A stretch of 7,867 nucleotides of DNA from Anaerolineales bacterium. GTDB taxonomy: Bacteria > Chloroflexota > Anaerolineae > Anaerolineales > UBA11657. A program made the position numbers and the translations under genes. Positions 1 through 5,748 of the stretch are shown in pieces. Numbering within the stretch: the stretch's first letter is position 1; every line of letters begins with the position of its first letter. The stretch lies in contig CANNEJ010000059.1 in NCBI GenBank assembly GCA_947503585.1, positions 1-7,867 on the forward strand, read 5' to 3'. Below the pieces are notes generated by a model. That model did not search any database. It was given only the letters and a program-made list of their open reading frames with translations, and had not been told where the DNA came from.

Positions 1-1764
1 GAGCAAATTGACGAGGTGGCCAACAACCGCCATCGTATTGTGGTCACCGAGATTCCGTACCAGGTAAACAAAGCCAGCCTGATCGAGCGCATTGCAGACT
101 TGGTGCGCGACGACCGCATCGATGCAATCAGCGATCTGCGCGATGAGTCCGACCGCTCCGGCATGCGCATTGTGATTGAGCTAAAGCGCGGCGCGCAGCC
201 CAAAAAGGTGCTCAACCAGCTCTACAAGTTCACGCCCATGCAAAGCACTTTTGGCGTGCAGATGCTGGCGCTGGTGAACGGCGAGCCGCGCTTGTTGCCG
301 CTGCGCCGGTCACTGCAGCTGTTTGTGGACCACCGCCACGAGATCATCACGCGCCGCAGCCAGTTTGAGCTGCGCAAGGCGCGCGAGCGCGCCCACATTC
401 TGAGCGGCCTGCTCACCGCCATTGCCAATATCGATGCCGTGGTGAAAACCATCCGCCAGGCAGAGAGCGCAGATGATGCGCGCACCAAGCTGATGAAGCG
501 CTTCAAGCTGGACGAACTGCAGGCACAGGCAATTCTGGATCTGCAGCTGCGCCGGATTGCCGCACTGGAGCGCCTCAAGATTGAGACGGAACACAAAGAG
601 ACGATGGAGCGCATCGCCTTTCTGGAGGAGCTGCTGCTAAACCCGCGCAAAATTCTGCAGCTGGTGCGCGAAGACACGCTGGAGATGGCGCGCGAGTACG
701 GCGATGAGCGCCATACGCGCATTGCAGCCGGCGCATCCGAAGAGCTGAGCGCCGAAGACATGGTGGCGGACGAGGCACTGCTGGTTTCGATCACCAGCCG
801 CGGCTATATCAAGCGCATGGGCCCGCAGGCGTTTCGCGCCCAAGGGCGCGGCGGCAAGGGCGTCATCGGCCAGGACCTGCGCGACGAGGACGTGGTGGAG
901 TTCCTGTTCTCGGTGCGCTCGCTGCAAACCATTTTGTTCTTCACAAACCGCGGCAAGGTTTACGCGGAGCGCGCCTTCAACCTGCCGGTGGGCAGCCGCA
1001 CGGACAAGGGCGCGTCAGTGCTCAACGTGCTGGCGCTGGCCCAGGATGAAAAGATTACCGCAGCGCTGCCGGTTCCGGGCTTCGACCAGGCCGACTTTGG
1101 CACGCTGGTCACGCGCGGCGGCAAGATCAAGCGCGTGCCCCTGAATGAATTCGAGGCGGTGCGCCCCTCGGGGTTGATTGCCATGGCGCTTGCCAAGGAC
1201 GATGTGCTGGGCTGGGCGCGCCTCACGCTGAAGAATCAGGACATCATCATCGTAACGGCGAAGGGCCAGGCGGTGCGCTTCAACACAGATAAGGTGCGCC
1301 CGATGGGGCGCACGGCCGGCGGCATGAACGCCATCCGGCTGGGTGCGGAAGATCACATCATCGGGATGGAAGTGGTGGGCTCAAAGAAAGAGGAGCTGCT
1401 CGTGATCACCAGCAACGGCTACGGCAAGCGCACGCCGATTGGCGATTACCCGGCCAAAGGCCGCGCCACCGCGGGCGTGGCGAGCATCTCGCGCAAGGCG
1501 CTGGCCGTCACCGGCCTGATTGTGACTGCGCGCAGTGTGCAGCTTGAAGACCAGGTCACCATCATCTCCACCAACGGGCAGGCACTGCGCACCAAAGTGT
1601 CCAACATCCGCCAATCCGGCCGCGCCACGATGGGCACGCGCTTGATGCAAATGGCCGCGGGCGACACGGTGGCATCCGTGGCGCGCCTTGCCGCAGCCGA
1701 CTTGCCAGCGGAGGCCGGCTCCGAACCGGACGCTGCAAGCGACTCCGCTGCTAACGGCAAGTAA
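1..1764 (+). CDS. gyrA: DNA gyrase subunit A, C-terminal two thirds (5' end outside window)
   Basis: GyrA is the breakage-reunion subunit of DNA gyrase (GyrA2GyrB2), which introduces negative supercoils using ATP. The frame is open from base 1, so the 587 visible codons are a fragment. The catalytic tyrosine and winged-helix region, roughly 260 residues by comparison with E. coli GyrA, lie upstream. Visible parts are the EIPYQVNKA segment (bases 49-75), the tower and coiled-coil region up to about base 700 (FKLDELQAQAILDLQLRR at 499-555), and a C-terminal beta-pinwheel from about base 780. The blade-type repeats include YIKRM, KVYAERAFNLP, KIKRVPL, QAVRF, YGKRTPIGDYP and QALRTKV. The GyrA box QGRGGKG at 841-861 matches the consensus Q(R/K)RGG(R/K)G except at its second position. 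This box argues for gyrase rather than topoisomerase IV ParC. The last ~20 residues are acidic and Ala-rich. The gene converges on murI. Confidence 0.97.
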   Translation, partial: EQIDEVANNRHRIVVTEIPYQVNKASLIERIADLVRDDRIDAISDLRDESDRSGMRIVIELKRGAQPKKVLNQLYKFTPMQSTFGVQMLALVNGEPRLLPLRRSLQLFVDHRHEIITRRSQFELRKARERAHILSGLLTAIANIDAVVKTIRQAESADDARTKLMKRFKLDELQAQAILDLQLRRIAALERLKIETEHKETMERIAFLEELLLNPRKILQLVREDTLEMAREYGDERHTRIAAGASEELSAEDMVADEALLVSITSRGYIKRMGPQAFRAQGRGGKGVIGQDLRDEDVVEFLFSVRSLQTILFFTNRGKVYAERAFNLPVGSRTDKGASVLNVLALAQDEKITAALPVPGFDQADFGTLVTRGGKIKRVPLNEFEAVRPSGLIAMALAKDDVLGWARLTLKNQDIIIVTAKGQAVRFNTDKVRPMGRTAGGMNAIRLGAEDHIIGMEVVGSKKEELLVITSNGYGKRTPIGDYPAKGRATAGVASISRKALAVTGLIVTARSVQLEDQVTIISTNGQALRTKVSNIRQSGRATMGTRLMQMAAGDTVASVARLAAADLPAEAGSEPDAASDSAANGK

Positions 1765-1786
1765 CGCTGCGCTGCCCCTGGCACAT

Positions 1787-1824
1787 GCGGGCTGCCGGCT
1801 GCACAATCTGTGCGCAAAGCCCGC
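1787..1824. other. Branched inverted repeat between convergent gyrA and murI
   Basis: The 76-base gap between the two stop codons holds an outer 7-bp inverted repeat (GCGGGCT 1787-1793 with AGCCCGC 1818-1824). It encloses a 5-bp one (GCACA 1801-1805 with TGTGC 1809-1813). It lies where a shared terminator would be expected, but neither strand has a T-run after it. A Rho-dependent or structural role is a guess. Confidence 0.25.
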
Positions 1825-1840
1825 TGCACCCGCAATCCGG

Positions 1841-2629
1841 CTAAACCAGAACCACCCGCTCCACTGCCACGGCCCGGCCAAGCGCCACCGATGCTGCGCG
1901 CTGCAGCGTGTCCCGCTGCAGCCCGGTTGAATACACGCGCACGCTGCCGGGCATTGCGGCCTGCGGCTCAAGCTGCGGCAGCAAGGCTTGCACGCGGCGT
2001 GCTACGGCGGGCGCGGGATCCACAATCGCAACGCCGGCGCCGGCGCACTCACTGATAGCTTTTTTCAAAAATGTAAAGTGGGTGCAGCCCAACACCAGTG
2101 TGTCTGCGCCCGCAGCCAACAGCGGCTGCAGCACGGCTCGCACTACTGCGTGCGCCTGCGGCGTGTCGGTTGTGCCGGCTTCCACGAGCTCCACCCAGCC
2201 GCTGCACGCATCCTGCAGCACTTGCGCGCCACTGCCGTAGCGCTGCACCAGGCTGGCATAGCGCGCACTGCTGAAGGTGGCAGCCGTCGCAAGCACGGCC
2301 ACAACTTTGCGGATGGAACTTTCGACCGCCGGCTTGACGGCCGGCTCCATGCCCACAAACAACAGCTTGGGAAACTCGCGGCGCAGATGCTCGAGGGCGC
2401 AGGCTGAGGCTGTGTTGCATGCCACCACCACCAGGCGCGCCTCATGCACCAGCAGAAAGCGCGTCACCTGCTCTGCAAAGACGCACACCTCCGCACACGG
2501 CCGCGGGCCGTACGGCACCCGCGCCTGGTCGGCCAGGTACACCAGCGGCTCGGCCGGCAGCAGTTGGCGCACAGCTTGCAGTACGCTCAGTCCGCCCAAG
2601 CCCGAATCAAATACACCGATCGGTTGCAA
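1841..2629 (-). CDS. murI: Glutamate racemase
   Basis: MurI interconverts L- and D-glutamate without a cofactor and supplies D-Glu for the peptidoglycan stem peptide in the cytoplasm. At 262 residues it has the usual family length. The N-terminal motif GVFDSGLGGLSV carries Asp8 and Ser9. The two catalytic cysteines are present: Cys71 in VACNTAS and Cys182 in LGCTHF, the latter followed by His184. Also visible are ADQARVPYG (33-41), VGMEPAVKPA (92-101) and ATAATFSSARY (114-124), all typical. The start is TTG at 2629; no ATG or GTG was seen upstream in frame, and starting further in would clip the first beta strand. No Shine-Dalgarno sequence precedes the TTG, and a TATACT box lies only 9 bases upstream, so initiation may be leaderless. 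It follows rplS on the same strand after a hairpin terminator. Confidence 0.95.
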   Translation of the reverse strand: MQPIGVFDSGLGGLSVLQAVRQLLPAEPLVYLADQARVPYGPRPCAEVCVFAEQVTRFLLVHEARLVVVACNTASACALEHLRREFPKLLFVGMEPAVKPAVESSIRKVVAVLATAATFSSARYASLVQRYGSGAQVLQDACSGWVELVEAGTTDTPQAHAVVRAVLQPLLAAGADTLVLGCTHFTFLKKAISECAGAGVAIVDPAPAVARRVQALLPQLEPQAAMPGSVRVYSTGLQRDTLQRAASVALGRAVAVERVVLV

Positions 2630-2638
2630 CAGATGCGC

Positions 2639-2644
2639 AGTATA
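2639..2644 (-). promoter_or_regulatory. Possible -10 element for murI
   Basis: The minus strand reads TATACT here (match to TATAAT in 5 of 6), ending 9 bases before the TTG start of murI. No good -35 is seen at the right distance; that position falls inside the terminator hairpin. If real, transcription would begin within a few bases of the start codon. This is inferred from one short motif only. Confidence 0.35.
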
Positions 2645-2650
2645 AAGTAA

Positions 2651-2677
2651 AGGCGCGGGGCATTGTGCCCCGCGCCT
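2651..2677 (-). terminator. Rho-independent terminator after rplS
   Basis: A perfect 11-bp GC-rich stem (AGGCGCGGGGC 2651-2661 with GCCCCGCGCCT 2667-2677) closes a 5-base loop, 37 bases past the rplS stop. On the minus strand it is followed by TTACTTTATA, a T-rich but imperfect tract. It separates rplS from murI and would end or reduce read-through from rplS. Confidence 0.7.
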
Positions 2678-2714
2678 GTTTGGCCGGTAGGTTGTGGGGC
2701 GCCGCCGGTGCGCC

Positions 2715-3068
2715 TTACTTGTTGCGACGCTCTTTCAGGCGCGCTTTCTTGCCGGCTAGGTTGCGCAGGTAGTACAGCTTGGCGCGGCGCACAATCGCCG
2801 AGCGCAACAGCTCCACCTTTTCGATGCGCGGCGAGCGCATCAGGAAAGTGCGCTCCACGCCAATGCTGTGCGAGGCCACGCGCCGCACCGTAAAGCAGGC
2901 GCTGTTCCCGCCCCGGCGCATCCGGATAACAGTACCCTTGAACTCCTGCACGCGCTCTTTGGTGCCTTCCTTAATGCGCACATGCACACTGACGGAGTCG
3001 CCCGGATGCAGCGCCGGAATGTTGGGGTTGTCTTTGCCCGCAATGGCTTCAAGAATATGTGGTTTCAT
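2715..3068 (-). CDS. rplS: 50S ribosomal protein L19
   Basis: L19 is a small basic protein of the large ribosomal subunit at the interface with 30S. The 117-residue product has the usual family length. Its typical core is seen: HPGDSVSVHVRIKEG (residues ~21-35), RVQEFKGTVIRMRRGG, FTVRRVASHSIGVERTF and SPRIEKVELLRSAIVRRAKLYYLRNLAGKKARLKER. The reading frame is open upstream to 3164, but the extra 32 residues look non-coding. The ATG at 3068 starts the canonical MKPHILEAI and has AGGA 8 bases upstream, so I place the start there. In many bacteria rplS sits beside rimM and trmD; here it stands alone between the AOR gene and murI. It is preceded by its own likely promoter and a leader hairpin, and followed by a terminator. 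Confidence 0.96.
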   Translation of the reverse strand: MKPHILEAIAGKDNPNIPALHPGDSVSVHVRIKEGTKERVQEFKGTVIRMRRGGNSACFTVRRVASHSIGVERTFLMRSPRIEKVELLRSAIVRRAKLYYLRNLAGKKARLKERRNK

Positions 3069-3111
3069 GTTGGTGTCCTGCCGGGCCGCGCAATAAAGTT
3101 GAGCGGGGCGC

Positions 3112-3148
3112 AAAAAATTACGCGCCGGGGGAATGCCCCAGTGGCGCG
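3112..3148 (-). promoter_or_regulatory. Hairpin plus T-run in the rplS leader (attenuator or upstream terminator)
   Basis: On the minus strand CGCGCC (3148-3143) and GGGG (3139-3136) pair with CCCC (3130-3127) and GGCGCG (3126-3121), with a 3-base bulge. TAA and then TTTTTT (3117-3112) follow. This is the form of an intrinsic terminator, yet it lies 44 bases before the rplS start and just after a good extended -10. It would therefore form at the very 5' end of the rplS transcript. A short CGCCCCGC stretch (3110-3103) could pair with the GGGGC of the hairpin and act as a competing structure. It could instead be only the terminator of the AOR operon. Confidence 0.5.
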
Positions 3149-3154
3149 TCCGGA

Positions 3155-3163
3155 AGTATAGCA
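3155..3163 (-). promoter_or_regulatory. Extended -10 promoter for rplS
   Basis: The minus strand reads TGCTATACT, an extended -10 (TGnTATAAT type, 5 of 6 in the hexamer). The expected start site is near 3148, about 80 bases before the rplS ATG. No TTGACA-like -35 is visible at 16-18 bases, which an extended -10 can tolerate. The box is in the non-coding gap between the AOR gene and rplS. Confidence 0.5.
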
Positions 3164-3183
3164 CCCCGTGCGGACAGCTGCCC

Positions 3184-3202
3184 CCGGCGGACTACCCGCC
3201 GG
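3184..3202. repeat. Short perfect inverted repeat
   Basis: CCGGCGG (3184-3190) and CCGCCGG (3196-3202) form a 7-bp stem with an ACTAC loop in the gap downstream of the AOR gene. It sits just upstream of the proposed rplS -10. It may protect the 3' end of the AOR message; there is no T-run. Confidence 0.35.
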
Positions 3203-3214
3203 TACGGCCTGCAC

Positions 3215-3242
3215 GCCGGCCGGCCTTCAAAAACCGGCCGGC
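3215..3242 (-). terminator. GC-rich hairpin just after the AOR gene (atypical terminator)
   Basis: A perfect 9-bp stem (GCCGGCCGG 3215-3223 with CCGGCCGGC 3234-3242) starts 12 bases after the AOR stop codon. On the minus strand its loop begins TTTTTGAAGG, so the U-run is in the loop and none follows the stem. It may be a pause or 3'-end stabilising hairpin for the AOR transcript rather than a classic terminator. Confidence 0.4.
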
Positions 3243-3254
3243 TTTGGGTATCAA

Positions 3255-5465
3255 CTAGCGCTTGCGCGCTGCAGGCTTTGATTTTGCCGCTGTTTTCTTG
3301 GCGGCTGGCCGGCGCGTCGCCACTGCCTTGGCTTTCGCTGCGCGTTTGCGGGCTGCCGGCTTTGGTTTGGCAGCGGACTTTGCTTTAGCAATTGGTTTCT
3401 TTGCAACCGGCTTTTTCACTGCGCGCTTCTTTGCAGCGGGCTTCTTAGCTGCCACCTTTTTAGCGATTGGCTGCTTGATCGCCGGCTTCTTTGCACCGGT
3501 CTTTTTAGCGGCAGCACTCCGGCCCGCTGCCACCTTTACGCGGGCGGGCTGCTTGCCGTCCACAACCAGCCAGCCCAGCCCTAGGCTGTTCAACTTGGCC
3601 GGTGTTGGATTACCAGTGACGGCATCCCATTCGCACAAGCGGTAATAAGTGTTGAGCGCATCCTCAAACTGATTGCTGTCGATCATGTAGCCATCGCTCT
3701 TGCCGCCAGCGAGGGGTTTCATAAACTTTTTGGGCAGCGTGTCGGACTCGCGCCCAATGCCTTCCCGCGCATTGAAGGCGCGCATCATATTCAGGCGCCG
3801 CTCGCCCACCTCCATCAGCTCCGGCACGGTAATATCCCAGCCCGTGACGGCATTGGCCGCTTGCACGAGTTGCTCAGTGTCATACAGCTGCCATGCCGGC
3901 CCAAACACAAACTGGCACACATTAATGCTGTCCAGCGCGCTGTACAAATGCTGCGTTACCATCGCGTAGCGCACAATCTCCTCATTCAGCGCAAGTTTTT
4001 CCTGCGGCTTGTCCAAGCCAATCTGGGCCATGCGCTGCGGATAATCTGTGTAGGACGGATCATGCTCGCTGGACTGATGGTCGGCGCCAAACGGGTTGGC
4101 GGCGTACACCAGTGCCAGGCTCCGTTTCACTTGCGGCATATGCGCCGGAGCCTCCTGCCCCTTGCTGGTGATCAGGTATTCGTCCGTGCCGCGTCCGACT
4201 ATGGCAGCCGCGCGCGCCGAACCCTCCGCCAGCAGCGCGCCAAAGCCCTCGCGCTTGCCAATCATCTCGGTCAGCTTCACCATCATGGCCGCATCGCCAT
4301 AGCGAATAGTCAAACCGCCGGTGTCCTCCACGCCGATCCGGCCCTTCTCAAAACACTCCATCGCCCATGCAATTGTGGCACCGCAAGAGATGGTGTCCAT
4401 GCCGTACATATTGCACAGCGCGTTCGCACGGATGATCGCATCGAGGTCGTCGATGGCACAGTAACTGCCAAAGGTGGCCAGTGTTTCGTACTCGGGCCCA
4501 CCGTAGCGATGCTCGGTTTTGTACGGTCCCTCCGCCACTTCAGACACGCGCTTGCAGCGTACCGCGCAGCTGTAGCAGGTATCGCGCCCAAAGCGGTCTT
4601 GCTGGCCGTTTTCTGCGCCTTTGAGGCGTGTGTCATACAGCGTGGTGCCGTCAATTTTTTCCCAATCATCAAATGAGCCGCTGCTGAAGTTGCGCGTGGG
4701 CAGCCCGCCTGCCCGATGCTGGCCGGCAACTACTTCCGCGGTGCCATACTTGCCAAGCCCGGCAACATCTGAAGTTGGCACTGTCTTGGCACCCCATTTG
4801 GTGAGCTCCATCAAGCTTGCCTTGTCCGCCACCGCCGGCTTGTGCGTGCCGCGCACAGCAATCGCCTTGAGCTTCTTGGCGCCCATCACTGCGCCAAGGC
4901 CCGTGCGGCCGTTGGCCCGGTTGGACATGCTCATGATGGCTGCGTAGCGCACAAGGTTCTCGCCCGCCGGGCCGATTTGCAGCACCTCCACGCGATTGTC
5001 GTCCAGCTCAGCATGCAGTGCGTCTTCCACATCACCGGTGATGCGGCCCCACAAATGCGCTGCGTCGCGCAGCTCAAACTCGCCATCCTTAATCCACAAA
5101 TAAACCGGGCGCGGCGATTGCCCGCGCAGCACAATTCCGTCAAAGCCCGCAAACTTCAGCTCGGCCGGAAAAAAGCCGCCACCCTGCGAGTCGCCAATGC
5201 AGCCGGTAAGCGGTGACTTGGCAACCGCCGTCATGCGGCTTTGGCCGGAGATGGCAGTTCCAGTAAGCAGGCCATTGAACAGCGCCAGCACATTGTCCGC
5301 ACCCAGCGGATCGGTGCCGGCGCGCATGTCGCGCAGCAGGTAGTGCAGGCCCATCGCACTGCCGCCCATGTAGCGCCGGTAAAAATCCGGCTGCGGCTGC
5401 TCCACATGCATTTTGCCGCTCGTCAGGTCCACGTGCAGTATTTTTCCGGTGTATCCGTATGGCAT
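3255..5465 (-). CDS. Tungsten-type aldehyde:ferredoxin oxidoreductase with a Lys/Ala-rich C-terminal tail
   Basis: AOR-family enzymes oxidise aldehydes to carboxylic acids, or run in reverse, passing electrons to ferredoxin. They use a tungsten (sometimes molybdenum) bis-pterin and one [4Fe-4S] cluster. The 736-residue product opens with the family signature YTGKILHVDLTSGK. The N-terminal domain follows (MGGSAMGL 33-40, SPLTGCIGDSQGGGFFPAELKF 84-105, GRTGLGAVMGAKKLKAIAVRG 186-206). Cluster ligands are visible as CysX2CysX3Cys at 297, 300 and 304, with the fourth, Cys517, in DSINVC. DTISCG (357-362) matches the first pterin-contact loop of the family; in both loops the usual Gly is replaced (Ser360, Asn515). 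GGPEYETLATFGS (322-334) and ANPFGADHQSSEHDP (456-470) fit the active-site regions. The catalytic body ends near residue 637; a basic tail of about 99 residues follows. GGGAG lies 7 bases before the ATG. The gene starts 17 bases after the MoaD-like gene. The actual substrate cannot be told from sequence. Confidence 0.93.
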   Translation of the reverse strand: MPYGYTGKILHVDLTSGKMHVEQPQPDFYRRYMGGSAMGLHYLLRDMRAGTDPLGADNVLALFNGLLTGTAISGQSRMTAVAKSPLTGCIGDSQGGGFFPAELKFAGFDGIVLRGQSPRPVYLWIKDGEFELRDAAHLWGRITGDVEDALHAELDDNRVEVLQIGPAGENLVRYAAIMSMSNRANGRTGLGAVMGAKKLKAIAVRGTHKPAVADKASLMELTKWGAKTVPTSDVAGLGKYGTAEVVAGQHRAGGLPTRNFSSGSFDDWEKIDGTTLYDTRLKGAENGQQDRFGRDTCYSCAVRCKRVSEVAEGPYKTEHRYGGPEYETLATFGSYCAIDDLDAIIRANALCNMYGMDTISCGATIAWAMECFEKGRIGVEDTGGLTIRYGDAAMMVKLTEMIGKREGFGALLAEGSARAAAIVGRGTDEYLITSKGQEAPAHMPQVKRSLALVYAANPFGADHQSSEHDPSYTDYPQRMAQIGLDKPQEKLALNEEIVRYAMVTQHLYSALDSINVCQFVFGPAWQLYDTEQLVQAANAVTGWDITVPELMEVGERRLNMMRAFNAREGIGRESDTLPKKFMKPLAGGKSDGYMIDSNQFEDALNTYYRLCEWDAVTGNPTPAKLNSLGLGWLVVDGKQPARVKVAAGRSAAAKKTGAKKPAIKQPIAKKVAAKKPAAKKRAVKKPVAKKPIAKAKSAAKPKPAARKRAAKAKAVATRRPAAKKTAAKSKPAARKR
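3258..3554 (-). other. Histone H1-like / AlgP-like basic tail encoded at the 3' end of the AOR gene
   Basis: Residues 638-736 of the AOR product consist mainly of Lys, Ala, Pro, Arg and Val. By hand count 38 of 99 are Lys or Arg, and there is no Asp or Glu after Asp636. Short imperfect units such as AKKPAAKK, VKKPVAKK and AARKR recur, as in eukaryote-like histone H1 homologues and AlgP-type proteins. The tail is probably disordered and could bind DNA, RNA, polyphosphate or another anionic partner; which one is unknown. The frame is continuous with the catalytic body, with no stop between them. The coding DNA is visibly richer in A and T than the flanks because of AAA/AAG codons. Confidence 0.85.
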
Positions 5466-5482
5466 TATTTATCTCCCGTTGA

Positions 5483-5719
5483 CTAAATTCGACCGCCACT
5501 GACGGCCGAGAAAACTGCGATCTTGTCGCCATCCTGCAGAGCATGCGTCGCAGGTACATCTTCATCATTGCACGCCACAACTACCGTGCGCTGCACTCCA
5601 AGCTGCGCCAGCAAGTCCGCAACTGCGGCGCCAGTCACAAGCTCCAATTCTCCGCGGCCGCGCGCCTCCGCCGGCAGCAGATCGCGCAGCCCGCCATACA
5701 GGCGAAACTCAACGCGCAT
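5483..5719 (-). CDS. MoaD/ThiS-family ubiquitin-like sulfur carrier
   Basis: The 78-residue product fits the beta-grasp fold of MoaD: MRVEFRLYGGLRDLL at the start, a central helix region (VADLLAQLGV, 33-42), then VVVACNDEDVPATHALQDGDKIAVF and the terminal SAVSGG. In MoaD the final Gly is adenylated and thiocarboxylated to deliver sulfur for the molybdopterin dithiolene, so this protein probably serves the cofactor of the adjacent AOR. Unlike canonical MoaD, two residues (Arg77, Ile78) follow Gly75-Gly76. The frame also allows a TTG at 5731, but GGAG lies 6 bases before the ATG at 5719, which settles the start. It lies 29 bases after asnB and 17 before the AOR gene, so it is very likely co-transcribed with the AOR. 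No moaE or moeB lies in the window. A ThiS-like or tRNA-thiolation role cannot be excluded. Confidence 0.88.
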   Translation of the reverse strand: MRVEFRLYGGLRDLLPAEARGRGELELVTGAAVADLLAQLGVQRTVVVACNDEDVPATHALQDGDKIAVFSAVSGGRI

Positions 5720-5748
5720 CGTGCGCTCCAATCGCTACCCATGCGCTG

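Noticed and set aside
222..794. 190-codon open frame on the minus strand inside gyrA
   Set aside because: It is antisense to clear GyrA coding sequence and its product is a Ser/Arg-rich string with no family motif, as expected for a shadow frame in GC-rich DNA.
1381..1971. 196-codon minus-strand frame across the gyrA 3' end and into the murI 3' end
   Set aside because: It overlaps two well-supported genes and encodes a Cys/Ala/Arg/Gly-rich sequence with no family resemblance.
3069..3164. 32-residue N-terminal extension of L19
   Set aside because: The added residues cross the leader hairpin, the T-run and part of the proposed promoter. L19 proteins normally start at the MKPHIL-type sequence, which has a good ribosome binding site.
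3258..3554. Lys-rich stretch as a separate histone H1-like gene
   Set aside because: There is no internal ATG with a ribosome binding site at the boundary and no stop between it and the AOR body, so a fused tail is the direct reading.
3861..4676. 271-codon open frame on the plus strand opposite the AOR gene
   Set aside because: It is antisense to the conserved Fe-S and pterin-binding region of AOR. The product has no recognisable domain and its length comes from the codon bias of the AOR gene.
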